64,000 nt of DNA from Bacteroides intestinalis DSM 17393 (GTDB lineage Bacteria > Bacteroidota > Bacteroidia > Bacteroidales > Bacteroidaceae), in the NCBI RefSeq assembly GCF_000172175.1, contig NZ_ABJL02000008.1, positions 496,001 through 560,000 of the forward strand, written 5' to 3'. How positions within the stretch are numbered: the first letter of the stretch is position 1; each line of letters opens with the position of its first letter. Under the pieces are notes generated by a model, which saw nothing but the letters and a program-made list of their open reading frames with translations, searched no databases and was not told where the DNA came from. A program made the position numbers and the translations under genes. This document shows, piece by piece, positions 52,944 through 62,750 of this stretch.

Positions 52944-54794
52944 ATGGATAAAAACACCATTACAGGTCTTGTTTTAATAGCAATTTTGTTAGTCGGCTTC
53001 AGTTTTCTGAGTCGCCCCAGCAAAGAGCAATTGGAAGCACAGCAGCGTTATTATGATTCCATTGCGCTGGTACAGCAACGTGAAGAAGCACTGAAAGCCA
53101 AAGCGGATGCAGCATTGGCAAATGAAAAAGATGTGGAAACAGTGGATTCTACTTCACTCTTCTTCAATGCTCTCCAAGGAACAGATTCGCTGATTACTAT
53201 TCAGAACGACGTGGCTGAGTTGACCCTCAGCACCAAAGGCGGTTCCATATTCTCCGCTGTATTGAAAGAGTATATGGAGCAAGACAAGAAGACTCCTGTA
53301 ACCTTATTCACCGGAAACGATGTTTCCATGAATTTCCTTTTCTATAATAAAAAGGAAACAATACAGACTAAGGATTATTACTTCACCACTGTGAACCGTA
53401 CGGACAGCACCGTAACAATGCGTTTGTCAGCTGACAGTGCAAGTTATATAGACTTCAAGTATGCATTGCATCCCAACACTTACCTAGTGGACTTCAGCAT
53501 CGAAGCTAAAGGTATGACAGACAAGTTGGCAGCAAGTAATAACTATGTAGACATCGAATGGGCACAACGCGCCCGTCAGATTGAAAAGGGTTATGTATAC
53601 GAGAACCGTCTGTCTGAACTGACTTACAAGTTCATGGGTGATGGCACAGATTATTTATCAGCCAATAAAGATGATGAAAAAGAAGTGCCGGAACGTCTGG
53701 ACTGGATTGCTTTCAAGAATCAGTTCTTCTCTTCAGTATTTATTGCAGACACTGACTTTGAAAAAACGAAGTTAGTATCTAAAATGGAGAGAGAAGGCAG
53801 CGGATACATCAAGGACTACTCTGCTGAAATGAGTACGAGCTTTGACCCGACAGGCAAACAGCCTACACAGATGTTCTTTTATTTCGGTCCGAACCATTAC
53901 AAGACACTGACCGCACTGGATAAGGGACGCTCGGAAAAGTGGGAACTGAACCGTCTGGTTTATTTAGGTTGGCCGTTGATCCGCTGGATTAACAAATGGT
54001 TTACCATTAATATCTTTGACTGGTTGTCCGGTTGGGGTCTGAGCATGGGTATCGTATTGTTACTGATGACATTAATTGTAAAAGCAGTCGTATTCCCCGC
54101 TACCTGGAAAACATATATTTCTTCTGCCAAGATGCGTGTGTTGAAACCGAAAATAGACGAGATCAACAAGAAGTATCCCAAGCAGGAAGATGCAATGAAG
54201 AAACAGCAGGAAATGATGGGAATGTACAGCCAGTATGGTGTGAGTCCGATGGGTGGTTGTTTACCAATGTTGGTGCAATTCCCCGTTCTGATTGCGCTGT
54301 TCATGTTCGTGCCGAGTGCTATCGAATTGCGTCAACAGAGCTTCTTATGGGCTGATGACCTTTCAACGTATGATGCTTTCATCAACTTCCCGTTCAATAT
54401 CCCGTTTCTGGGCAGTCACCTCAGTTTGTTCTGCTTACTGATGACCCTTGTGAATATTCTGAACTCCAAGTTTATGATGCAGCAACAAGATACCGGAGCA
54501 AACCCGCAGATGGCAGCGATGAAGTGGATGACCTATCTCATGCCGATTATGATGTTGTTTATCTTGAACAGCTATCCTTCAGGTTTGAACTATTACTACT
54601 TCATATCGACATTGATTAGTGTAGTGACTACTCTCATTCTGCGCAAAACAACGAATGAAGAGAAGCTTCTTGCCCAATTGGAAGCCCGAAAGAAAGATCC
54701 GAAGAAAGCTAAGAAAACCGGCTTTGCCGCCCGCCTGGAGGCAATGCAGAAACAACAGGAACAGTTGTTGAAAGAGAGACAGAATAAAAAGTAA
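52944..54794 (+). CDS. yidC: membrane protein insertase YidC
   Basis: Inserts and folds inner membrane proteins, alone or with SecYEG. The 616 residues have an N-terminal helix (5-23), a large periplasmic beta domain (about 60-340) and the conserved five-helix core starting near GWGLSMGIVLLLMTLIVKAV. GGCLPMLVQFPVLIALFMFV and YPSGLNYYYFISTL are family signatures. A lysine-rich tail (KKDPKKAKKTGFAARLEAM) may touch the ribosome. Confidence 0.97.
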   Translation: MDKNTITGLVLIAILLVGFSFLSRPSKEQLEAQQRYYDSIALVQQREEALKAKADAALANEKDVETVDSTSLFFNALQGTDSLITIQNDVAELTLSTKGGSIFSAVLKEYMEQDKKTPVTLFTGNDVSMNFLFYNKKETIQTKDYYFTTVNRTDSTVTMRLSADSASYIDFKYALHPNTYLVDFSIEAKGMTDKLAASNNYVDIEWAQRARQIEKGYVYENRLSELTYKFMGDGTDYLSANKDDEKEVPERLDWIAFKNQFFSSVFIADTDFEKTKLVSKMEREGSGYIKDYSAEMSTSFDPTGKQPTQMFFYFGPNHYKTLTALDKGRSEKWELNRLVYLGWPLIRWINKWFTINIFDWLSGWGLSMGIVLLLMTLIVKAVVFPATWKTYISSAKMRVLKPKIDEINKKYPKQEDAMKKQQEMMGMYSQYGVSPMGGCLPMLVQFPVLIALFMFVPSAIELRQQSFLWADDLSTYDAFINFPFNIPFLGSHLSLFCLLMTLVNILNSKFMMQQQDTGANPQMAAMKWMTYLMPIMMLFILNSYPSGLNYYYFISTLISVVTTLILRKTTNEEKLLAQLEARKKDPKKAKKTGFAARLEAMQKQQEQLLKERQNKK

Positions 54795-54820
54795 GTCTCC
54801 GCTTTTCATCACTTGATAAT

Positions 54821-54857
54821 AAAAGCCGGGCAATTGATGTAATTGTCCGGCTTTCTT
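54821..54857 (+). terminator. terminator after yidC
   Basis: AAAGCCGGgCAATT pairs with AATTGtCCGGCTTT; a 14-bp stem with one mismatch, then CTTTCT. 26 bases past the yidC stop. Confidence 0.75.
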
Positions 54858-54887
54858 TCTCTTATAACGACTATAACTATAATTTAA

Positions 54888-56219
54888 ATGAAAACTAAAT
54901 ACACCAACAAACAGATTTGGATGATAGCCTATCCGATCCTCATCAGCCTGCTGATGGAGCAAATGATAGGTATGACGGATACAGCTTTCCTGGGACGGGT
55001 AGGCGAAGTAGAACTGGGAGCATCAGCCATTGCAGGTGTCTTCTATATGGTAATATTCATGGTTGCTTTCGGTTTTAGTATCGGAGCACAGATACTTATC
55101 GCACGACGCAATGGAGAACAGCAATACAAGGAAATCGGAAACCTATTCTATCAGGGCATATACTTCCAGATAGGATTAGCTGCAGTTATGTTCATCCTTT
55201 CCTACTGCTTTTCTCCCTTGATTCTGAAACGTATCGTAGCATCGGATCATATCTACGAAGCAGCCACCAGTTATTTGAATTGGCGCGTATTCGGAGCTTT
55301 TTTCTCATTCAGTGGAGTCATGTTCCGCGCCTTTTTCCTAGGTACAACGCAGACCAAGACGCTGACGCTGAACTCTGTAGTAATGGTATTGAGCAACGTA
55401 GTATTCAACTATATACTAATCTTCGGTAAATTCGGTTTTCCGGCCCTCGGTATTGCCGGTGCTGCTATCGGTTCGTCACTTGCCGAACTGGTTTCGCTGG
55501 TATTCTTCATCCTCTATACCCGTTCTCGCATTGACTGCAAGAAGTATGGACTGGATCGTATTCCAAAGTTCTGCATGGAAGTATTGAAGCGTATGCTGAA
55601 CGTCTCTTTCTGGACAATGATACAGAATTTTTTCTCATTATCCACCTGGTTCCTGTTCTTCCTCTACGTGGAGCATCTGGGCGAACGCTCACTGGCTGTT
55701 ACGAATATCATCCGTAATGTATCCGGCATATTGTTCATGGTACTCATGGCATTTGCTTCTACATGCGGTTCACTGGTCAGCAACCTGATTGGTGCGGGTG
55801 AGAAAGATTGCGTGGCGGGAACCATCCGACAACACATACGCCTCGGCTACATGTTTGTATTGCCGCTGGCACTGTTGTTCTCTCTATTCCCTAAGTTGAT
55901 ACTGGGCATTTACACAGATATGCCGGATTTGCAGGATGCGGCAGTCCATTCACTCTGGGTGATGTGTTCCACATATCTGTTCCTTGTGCCTGCCAACGTT
56001 TATTTCCAGGCAGTATCGGGAACCGGAAACACACGCACGGCACTGGTAATGGAGTTGATAACTCTGGTCATCTACGTAGCCTATATCAGCTACATCATCC
56101 TCTATTTGAGATTGGATGTAGCTCTTTGCTGGACATCTGAAATGGTTTATTCCACATTTATTTTAATACTCTGCTGGAATTACATTAAACGCGGACGATG
56201 GCAAGAAAAACGCATATAA
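54888..56219 (+). CDS. MATE family efflux transporter
   Basis: A 443-residue inner membrane protein with 12 helices of the NorM/MATE type. ISLLMEQMIGMTDTAFLGRV is the typical first-helix signature, and VPANVYFQAVSGTGNTRTAL in the second half matches the inverted repeat. Likely exports cationic drugs or metabolites by sodium or proton exchange; substrate unknown. It overlaps no neighbour and lies 41 bases before the peptidase gene. Confidence 0.93.
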   Translation: MKTKYTNKQIWMIAYPILISLLMEQMIGMTDTAFLGRVGEVELGASAIAGVFYMVIFMVAFGFSIGAQILIARRNGEQQYKEIGNLFYQGIYFQIGLAAVMFILSYCFSPLILKRIVASDHIYEAATSYLNWRVFGAFFSFSGVMFRAFFLGTTQTKTLTLNSVVMVLSNVVFNYILIFGKFGFPALGIAGAAIGSSLAELVSLVFFILYTRSRIDCKKYGLDRIPKFCMEVLKRMLNVSFWTMIQNFFSLSTWFLFFLYVEHLGERSLAVTNIIRNVSGILFMVLMAFASTCGSLVSNLIGAGEKDCVAGTIRQHIRLGYMFVLPLALLFSLFPKLILGIYTDMPDLQDAAVHSLWVMCSTYLFLVPANVYFQAVSGTGNTRTALVMELITLVIYVAYISYIILYLRLDVALCWTSEMVYSTFILILCWNYIKRGRWQEKRI

Positions 56220-56223
56220 TTTG

Positions 56224-56231
56224 TATATTTG
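56224..56231 (+). promoter_or_regulatory. predicted -7 element of the S9 peptidase gene
   Basis: TATATTTG fits TAnnTTTG. Start near 56238, 23 bases before the ATG at 56261. Confidence 0.5.
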
Positions 56232-56260
56232 TCGCAAAATAACTGTAACGAACAACCTAT

Positions 56261-58369
56261 ATGAAACAAGTAAACTTATTGCTTATGTCAGCAGCTATGA
56301 CATTGGCTGCCTGCGGCGGGACAAAAGACGCAGGGCAAGCCGGAGCACCGCTCATCGAGCGGTCGGACATCCAGATTGAAGGCAAGCGCATGACTCCCGA
56401 AGCTCTCTGGGCCATGGGCCGTATCAGCGGCGTAGCCGTATCTCCCGATGAAAAGCAGATTGCTTACACGGTAGCTTACTACAGTGTGCCGGAGAACAAG
56501 AGTAACCGTGAAGTCTTTGTAATGAACACAGATGGAACAGGTAACCAACAAATCACCCGTACCCCTTGGCAGGAGAACGAAGTGAACTGGATTAAAGGCG
56601 GCACTAAACTGGCGTTCCTTTCCAATGAAGGTGGCAGCAGCCAGTTGTGGGAAATGAATCCGGACGGTAGCGGACGCAAGCAGTTGACGCAATATGATGG
56701 TGACATCGAAGGTTATTCTTTCTCCCCCGACGGTAAGAAGTTACTTTTCATTGCACAAGTGAAAACCAAACAAAGTACCGCGGATAAATATCCCGATCTG
56801 CCTAAAGCAACCGGTATCATCGTTACCGACCTGATGTACAAACACTGGGATGAATGGGTAATCGGTGCTCCACATCCTTTTGTAGCCGATTTTGATGGAA
56901 ACAGCATCAGTAATATAAAAGATATACTGGAAGGAGAACCTTATGAAAGCCCGATGAGACCTTGGGGTGGCATTGAGCAACTGGCATGGAGTCCTGCCGG
57001 AGACAAGGTGGCATATACTTGCCGTAAAAAGACCGGTCTGGCTTATGCTATCTCCACCAACTCGGATATTTACATCTATGATCTTGCAACTAAGAAGACA
57101 GACAATATCACCGAAGAAAACAAAGGTTACGACACGAATCCTCAATACTCTCCCGATGGTAAATACATTGCCTGGCAGAGCATGGAACGTGACGGTTATG
57201 AAGCAGACTTAAACCGCCTCTTCATTATGAATCTGGAAACAGGTGAGAAACGTTTCGTCAGCAAAGAATTTGAATCGAATGTAGATGGTTTCTTATGGAA
57301 TAAGGACTCAAAGAGCATTTATTTCATTGGTGTCTGGCATGGTGAAACGCAGATTTATAATGTAGACCTTGCTGCCAATGATAAGGTTACACAGTTGACA
57401 GACGGCATGTATGACTATGCTTCCCTTGCCTTTGCAGGAGATAAAGTAATCGCTTTACGCCATTCTATGAGCATGGGCGATGAAATCTATGCCGTATCTG
57501 CTACCCGCAACGGTGATGCTTTTGCCGAGGTAAAGCAACTGACCTTCGAAAACAAGCAGATTTACGACCAATTGGAAATGGGTAAAGTTGAAGCTCGCTG
57601 GATGAAGACTACAGACGGCAAACAGATGCTGACATGGGTAATCTATCCGCCACAGTTTAACCCGAATAAGAAATACCCTACCCTCCTATTCTGTGAAGGT
57701 GGTCCGCAAAGCCCCGTAAGTCAGTTCTGGAGCTATCGTTGGAACTTCCAGATTATGGCTGCCAACGATTATATCATCGTAGCTCCCAACCGCCGCGGTC
57801 TTCCGGGCTTCGGAGTAGAATGGAATGAGGCTATCAGTGGTGATTACGGTGGGCAGTGTATGAAGGATTATTTCACAGCTATCGACGAGATGGCTAAAGA
57901 ACCGTTTGTAGACAAAGACCGTCTCGGTTGTGTAGGCGCCAGCTTCGGCGGCTTCTCCGTTTACTGGCTTGCCGGACATCATGACAAGCGCTTCAAAGCA
58001 TTCATCGCACATGATGGCATCTTCAATATGGAAATGCAATATCTGGAAACTGAAGAAAAATGGTTTGCCAACTGGGATATGGGCGGCGCATACTGGGAAA
58101 AACAGAATCCGGTGGCTCAACGTACATTCGCCAACTCTCCACACCAGTTTGTAGACAAATGGGATACGCCTATCCTTTGTATTCATGGCGAAAAGGACTA
58201 CCGCATTCTTGCCAACCAGGCAATGGCTGCTTTTGATGCCGCCGTAATGCGTGATGTTCCTGCCGAACTGCTGATCTATCCGGATGAAAATCACTGGGTA
58301 TTGAAACCTCAGAATGGTATCCTCTGGCAGCGCACATTCTTCGAATGGCTGGACAAATGGTTGAAATAA
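56261..58369 (+). CDS. S9 family peptidase lipoprotein, DPP5-like
   Basis: A 702-residue exported prolyl-oligopeptidase family enzyme. The signal ends in a lipobox (MTLAACGG, C18). A beta-propeller of PD40-type repeats (TRTPWQENEVNWIKGGTKLA, YSFSPDGKKLLF) covers about 40-440 and the alpha/beta-hydrolase domain the rest. Triad: S561 in GASFGGFSVYWLAG, D646 in HGEKDYRIL, H678 in DENHWVLKP. The C-terminal half closely follows Porphyromonas DPP5, which frees dipeptides with alanine or hydrophobic residues at P1. Confidence 0.93.
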   Translation: MKQVNLLLMSAAMTLAACGGTKDAGQAGAPLIERSDIQIEGKRMTPEALWAMGRISGVAVSPDEKQIAYTVAYYSVPENKSNREVFVMNTDGTGNQQITRTPWQENEVNWIKGGTKLAFLSNEGGSSQLWEMNPDGSGRKQLTQYDGDIEGYSFSPDGKKLLFIAQVKTKQSTADKYPDLPKATGIIVTDLMYKHWDEWVIGAPHPFVADFDGNSISNIKDILEGEPYESPMRPWGGIEQLAWSPAGDKVAYTCRKKTGLAYAISTNSDIYIYDLATKKTDNITEENKGYDTNPQYSPDGKYIAWQSMERDGYEADLNRLFIMNLETGEKRFVSKEFESNVDGFLWNKDSKSIYFIGVWHGETQIYNVDLAANDKVTQLTDGMYDYASLAFAGDKVIALRHSMSMGDEIYAVSATRNGDAFAEVKQLTFENKQIYDQLEMGKVEARWMKTTDGKQMLTWVIYPPQFNPNKKYPTLLFCEGGPQSPVSQFWSYRWNFQIMAANDYIIVAPNRRGLPGFGVEWNEAISGDYGGQCMKDYFTAIDEMAKEPFVDKDRLGCVGASFGGFSVYWLAGHHDKRFKAFIAHDGIFNMEMQYLETEEKWFANWDMGGAYWEKQNPVAQRTFANSPHQFVDKWDTPILCIHGEKDYRILANQAMAAFDAAVMRDVPAELLIYPDENHWVLKPQNGILWQRTFFEWLDKWLK

Positions 58370-58415
58370 AAAACAGACGATTGAAGGCTCCTGAAACAGA
58401 CCATCTGTTAGGGCT

Positions 58416-58454
58416 AAACAGACCGTCTATTCGCATTGAATAGATGGTCTGTTT
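58416..58454. terminator. shared terminator of the S9 peptidase gene and lipB
   Basis: AAACAGACCGTCTATTC (58416-58432) pairs with GAATAGATGGTCTGTTT (58438-58454) with one mismatch. A T run follows on the plus strand and an A run precedes it, so it can end both convergent genes. It abuts the lipB stop codon. Confidence 0.85.
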
Positions 58455-58455
58455 T

Positions 58456-59118
58456 TTATCTCTGTATCAAGCCCTGTAAATCAAGGCATAAGCGTTGTTT
58501 CACCTCTTCCATCGGCACCTCCCGTTTCAGCTCCTGCTGAAGCGAAGTGACTCCCTTATCTATAAATCCACAAGGATGGATATAACTGAAATAGCGTAAA
58601 TCCGTATTTACATTCAGTGCCAGCCCGTGCATGGTGACGAAGTGGCTGCTACGCACACCAATGGCACATATCTTACGGGCACGTGGCGTATCCCCTTCCA
58701 GCCACACACCTGTTGCTTTCTCCAATCTTCCGGCAGTGATGCCATAAGAGGCGCACACACGGATGACTGCTTCTTCCAGCAAGTGCACATACTCCTTCAG
58801 TCCAAGAGAAAATTCTTCAAGGTTCAGGATAGGATAACACACCAACTGCCCCGGTCCGTGATAGGTAATATCTCCGCCACGGTCAATATGATAGAGCATA
58901 GCTCCTATCTTCTGAAGTTGTTCCTCACTCAACAACATATTCCCTTCTTTACCACTACGGCCTAAAGTATAAACATGCGGATGTTCACACAAAATAATGT
59001 GATTTTCATACTCCTCCCCCGCCTGCTTGGCGCGAACAAGAGCATCAAACCACTCCGTCTGCCGGGTCCATGCATCAGCATACGGGATGATATTCCAATC
59101 AATGACATTCAGTTTCAT
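58456..59118 (-). CDS. lipB: octanoyl-ACP:protein transferase
   Basis: Moves octanoate from acyl carrier protein to lipoyl domains, the first step of lipoate synthesis. The 220 residues hold EHPHVYTLGRSGKEGNMLLS, GGDITYHGPGQLVCYPIL, the catalytic lysine in RKICAIGVRSS and the catalytic cysteine in YIHPCGFIDKGVTSL. The partner LipA is not in the window. A -7 element at 59124-59131 lies almost on the ATG, so the mRNA may have almost no leader. Confidence 0.96.
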   Translation of the reverse strand: MKLNVIDWNIIPYADAWTRQTEWFDALVRAKQAGEEYENHIILCEHPHVYTLGRSGKEGNMLLSEEQLQKIGAMLYHIDRGGDITYHGPGQLVCYPILNLEEFSLGLKEYVHLLEEAVIRVCASYGITAGRLEKATGVWLEGDTPRARKICAIGVRSSHFVTMHGLALNVNTDLRYFSYIHPCGFIDKGVTSLQQELKREVPMEEVKQRLCLDLQGLIQR

Positions 59119-59123
59119 GCCGA

Positions 59124-59131
59124 CAAAGTTA
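59124..59131 (-). promoter_or_regulatory. predicted -7 element of lipB
   Basis: TAACTTTG on the minus strand fits the -7 consensus. The expected start is within a few bases of the lipB ATG at 59118. No clear -33 element. Confidence 0.45.
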
Positions 59132-59151
59132 AGATTTTAGGGATAAAATCG

Positions 59152-59159
59152 TATATTTG
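59152..59159 (+). promoter_or_regulatory. predicted -7 element of the AraC-family gene
   Basis: TATATTTG fits TAnnTTTG; start near 59166, 15 bases before the ATG at 59181. Confidence 0.5.
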
Positions 59160-59180
59160 CCGACAGCAAAATGAAAAAAG

Positions 59181-60014
59181 ATGAAACATAACTTCCCACA
59201 AGTAGATTTGCCGGTCGAAATGCTGGCATGGAGAGATGTTACAGAAGATATTCTGAATCTCTATCGCCAGTCGTGTCGATTGAAGGCTTGCATTTTCGCA
59301 TTATGCACCGAAGGAACTATCAAGGCATCCATCAATCTGATGGAATATGAAATCAAAAAAAATGATTTGATTATCCTAATGCCGGGCACCATCATACAAC
59401 TCAATGAACAAAAAGAAAAAGTGCGGCTTTGTTTTGTGGGTTTCTCCGCTCACTGTGTCAACGGCATCAATCTGCTACAAGCTACTATGGGTTCATTCTC
59501 CAAAATATGGGACAATCCGATTGTCAATGTGAGCGATACCGTAGCCTCTTATTTTGTAGACTACTTCGCATTACTGACCCGGATATCCATCGCTCACCCC
59601 ACCAGTACAGCAATGGCACAAAGCGTACTTCACAGCATTTTGCTGGGAATTAATACCCTCTATGCCCGTCGTCCACAAAACATTCTTGCCAAAAGCCGCA
59701 AGGAGGAGATTTGCCATAAATTCGTGCAACTGGTTATTGAAAACTATATGACGGAACGGCGTGCCCAATTCTACGCCGACAAACTGGGAATCTCCCTGCA
59801 GCACCTCAGCACCACCGTAAAACAAGTGACTGGAAGGAATGTGCTTGATATCATTTCACATGTAGTCATCATCGACGTCAAGGCACGGTTGAAATCTACA
59901 GATATGACTATCCAGGAGATAGCCTATTCACTGAACTTCCCCAGTGCCTCTTTCTTTGGAAAGTACTTCAAGAGGCACATGGGGATGAGTCCGTTGGAAT
60001 ATAGAAACTCTTAA
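59181..60014 (+). CDS. AraC-family transcription regulator
   Basis: A 277-residue regulator. The first ~165 residues form a cupin-like sensor domain (IKASINLMEYEIKKNDLIIL, MPGTIIQLNEQKEKVRLCFV). The last 100 form two helix-turn-helix motifs: RAQFYADKLGISLQHLSTTV and IQEIAYSLNFPSASFFGKYF, ending HMGMSPLEYRN. Neither ligand nor target is readable. It ends 5 bases from the stop of the convergent copA gene, so no terminator fits between them. Confidence 0.93.
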   Translation: MKHNFPQVDLPVEMLAWRDVTEDILNLYRQSCRLKACIFALCTEGTIKASINLMEYEIKKNDLIILMPGTIIQLNEQKEKVRLCFVGFSAHCVNGINLLQATMGSFSKIWDNPIVNVSDTVASYFVDYFALLTRISIAHPTSTAMAQSVLHSILLGINTLYARRPQNILAKSRKEEICHKFVQLVIENYMTERRAQFYADKLGISLQHLSTTVKQVTGRNVLDIISHVVIIDVKARLKSTDMTIQEIAYSLNFPSASFFGKYFKRHMGMSPLEYRNS

Positions 60015-60019
60015 TTCAA

Positions 60020-62227
60020 TTAGTATCTCAGTCGAAGGCTATTCAATACCACCGATACACTGGAGAACGCCATAGCGGCACTTGCCAGCATAGGGTTCAG
60101 CAACAACCCGTTGATGGGATAAAGCAGTCCTGCTGCAATAGGAATGCCTATCAGGTTATAGATAAATGCCCAAAACAGATTCTGATGAATCAAACGTACA
60201 GTTTGTCGGGAGAGGTTGAATGCTTTCGGCAATAGTAACAGGTCCGAAGTCATGAGGGTTACCATCGCTACATCCATAGCAATATCAGTTCCTTTACCCA
60301 TGGCAATGCTGACATCAGCACAAGCCAAAGCCTGTGAGTCATTGATTCCATCGCCTACCATCGCCACCGTCTTTCCCTGAAGCTGGAGCTGACGGACAAA
60401 CTCTTCCTTATCATCCGGCATAGCATCAGAAATGTATTGGATATTGCCCAAGCGTGCGGCAACAGAAGACGCAGTGCGTTCTCCGTCTCCCGTCAGCATA
60501 TATACATCGATACCCTGAGTACGAAGTTCGCGGACAGCCTCGACGGATGTAGCTTTTATCTGGTCCTTGATAGCTACAATGGCAAGCAGCTCATTCTTAC
60601 GTCCGAAATAAATGATACTGCAACTATCCGATTCATACTGTGCCAGCATCTCTCCCAATACATCAGTAAGAGCGGCATGATAATCTTTCAATAGTTTATG
60701 ACTACCAGCCCAATACTCAGTACCCTGATAAGAAACTTTAATCCCTTTTCCGGTAATACTTTCAAAGCTGTCCAAAGCTGCCGGTTCGATATGCTCCTGT
60801 TCTTGCAGGGCAGTCACAATAGCAACTGCTAACGGATGTTCGGATTTAAGTTCGGCAGCCAGAAGAACATCTTTATAGTGCTCCTCCTGCGGCTGTGCCC
60901 AGAGCCATCCGGTAACAGTGGGATGCCCTTCAGTCAATGTACCGGTCTTATCCAGCACTACCACATTTACCTTTCGCATCTGTTCCAGCGCCACAGCATC
61001 TTTTATCAGGATATGATGATCGGCAGCTTTACCAATACCCACCATCAAAGCTGTAGGCGTGGCCAACCCCAATGCACAGGGACAAGCAATCACCAATACG
61101 GAAACCGCCGATAACATGGCATGGGAAAGCATATCTACACCACCGAAGAACATCCAGATGAAGAATGTCAGTACGGACAAGCCCAATACAACAGGAACAA
61201 AGATACCTGTCACCTTATCCACGATACGTTGTACGGGAGCTTTACTGCCCTGTGCTTCTTGCACCATACGGATGATACGTGCCAGCACCGTTTCACTACC
61301 CACTTTCTCGGCGCGAATAATGAATGAACCTTTCTGATTGATGGTTCCAGCCAATACGTGCGAACCGGTCTTCTTTTCTACCGGGATAGGTTCACCGCTG
61401 ATCATACTTTCATCGACATAAGAATCTCCTTCAGTTAAAAAGCCGTCAACGGGAATTTGTTCACCGGGACGTACGCTGACCAAGTCGCCAATTCTCAGCT
61501 GTTCCAAAGGAATATCCTCTTCCTTACCGTTGCGCACCACACGGGCTATCTTGGGCTGTAATCCCATCAGCTTGCGGATGGCGGTAGAGGTGTTACCTTT
61601 AGCACGCTCTTCCATCAGCTTACCAGTCAGTACGAAAGCGATAATAACCACAGCAGCTTCATAATAAACATGAGGCTCCAAGCCACGGCTATACCAGAAA
61701 TCGGGGAAGAAGGTATTAAAAACACTGAACAAAAAAGCAATGGATGTACTCAGTGCAACCAAGGTATCCATATTACTGCGTCCCAAACGAGCCTGTTTCC
61801 AGGCACCGGTATAGAACGGTGTACCGAACAACACCAGTACTGGAATAGCCAATACCATCTGTATTTCGTTGGAATAAGGTACATGCATAAAGACCATGGA
61901 AAGCAACAGCAGAGGAATAGCAAATAGCCACGCTCCTATCACCCGCCCTTTCAGGCGACGGTAACGCTTCTGTTGTTCTTCCTCCTGGCGCTCTTCGACA
62001 TGATCTTCTTCAATAATGAGGTCATAGCCCGCAGCCAGTACGGCAGCACGAATTTCTCCGGGTGTCAGCTTATCCATCTCATAGGAGACAGACAGTGTAT
62101 TGGAAGCGAAGTTGACCGAAGCATCCGTAATGCCCACCAACTTGCGAACAGTCTTTTCTACGTTATTGGCGCATCCCGCACAATGCATGTTCAGTACGGG
62201 AAACGTCTGTTTCTTTAAATTAGCCAT
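60020..62227 (-). CDS. copA: copper-type P1B ATPase
   Basis: A 735-residue inner membrane heavy-metal exporter. One N-terminal HMA domain with the metal site MHCAGCANN (C16, C19), eight membrane helices, the E-x-P turn region ISGEPIPVEKKTG, the CPC metal site (382-384 in VIACPCALGLATP), the phosphorylated D426 in DKTGT and the late GDGINDSQALACADVSIAMG. CPC with these flanks indicates Cu+ (or Ag+). It follows a small HMA protein and a TonB receptor on the same strand. Confidence 0.93.
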   Translation of the reverse strand: MANLKKQTFPVLNMHCAGCANNVEKTVRKLVGITDASVNFASNTLSVSYEMDKLTPGEIRAAVLAAGYDLIIEEDHVEERQEEEQQKRYRRLKGRVIGAWLFAIPLLLLSMVFMHVPYSNEIQMVLAIPVLVLFGTPFYTGAWKQARLGRSNMDTLVALSTSIAFLFSVFNTFFPDFWYSRGLEPHVYYEAAVVIIAFVLTGKLMEERAKGNTSTAIRKLMGLQPKIARVVRNGKEEDIPLEQLRIGDLVSVRPGEQIPVDGFLTEGDSYVDESMISGEPIPVEKKTGSHVLAGTINQKGSFIIRAEKVGSETVLARIIRMVQEAQGSKAPVQRIVDKVTGIFVPVVLGLSVLTFFIWMFFGGVDMLSHAMLSAVSVLVIACPCALGLATPTALMVGIGKAADHHILIKDAVALEQMRKVNVVVLDKTGTLTEGHPTVTGWLWAQPQEEHYKDVLLAAELKSEHPLAVAIVTALQEQEHIEPAALDSFESITGKGIKVSYQGTEYWAGSHKLLKDYHAALTDVLGEMLAQYESDSCSIIYFGRKNELLAIVAIKDQIKATSVEAVRELRTQGIDVYMLTGDGERTASSVAARLGNIQYISDAMPDDKEEFVRQLQLQGKTVAMVGDGINDSQALACADVSIAMGKGTDIAMDVAMVTLMTSDLLLLPKAFNLSRQTVRLIHQNLFWAFIYNLIGIPIAAGLLYPINGLLLNPMLASAAMAFSSVSVVLNSLRLRY

Positions 62228-62385
62228 ATATATTGTTTTTATGATTTATCAAAATTAGCTGATAATTGTACAAGAATGGGAGGAATGATAATATAACAGG
62301 CTGAAAGGCTTATATGCCTATTGCAAATTATCATTCAGCCCATACTCATGCAGTAAATAACAATCTCTACAGGCCGATTGTTCGA

Positions 62386-62697
62386 CTACTTCTTATCCTC
62401 TTGCTTCGTCTCCTTAACGAACTCAACTTCGTAGTTGAACTTCTTGAAACCAGCTTTCAATTTGTCTACATTTGTCTTTTCAGCATCGTAGGTAATAGAC
62501 ACAGTTTTTGTTTTCAAGTCTGTAGAGAATTCTTTTACCCCTTTCTCAAATTTAATGTTGTTTTTCACCTTCCGTTCACAGTTTTCGCAATGCATCTGTG
62601 AAACTTTAAAAACAGCGGTACGGATATCTTTTGCCATCACTGCTGTTACACTCAATAAAGCTACTACGAGAGCAGCCATCATTCTTCTTGTTTTCAT
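62386..62697 (-). CDS. exported heavy-metal-associated (HMA) domain protein
   Basis: A 103-residue protein with a signal peptide (MMAALVVALLSVTAVMA) and one HMA domain whose metal site is SQMHCENCERKVKNN (CxxC). It would bind copper or a similar metal in the periplasm, either to pass it on or to sequester it. It lies between the TonB receptor and copA. The 158-bp gap to copA holds a possible -7 element TAATTTTG at 62257-62250 (minus strand) without a good -33. Confidence 0.88.
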   Translation of the reverse strand: MKTRRMMAALVVALLSVTAVMAKDIRTAVFKVSQMHCENCERKVKNNIKFEKGVKEFSTDLKTKTVSITYDAEKTNVDKLKAGFKKFNYEVEFVKETKQEDKK

Positions 62698-62750
62698 AAA
62701 TATCTCCTTAGTTATTGGTTAATATTATTTAAGTTACGAGCTACAAGCTA

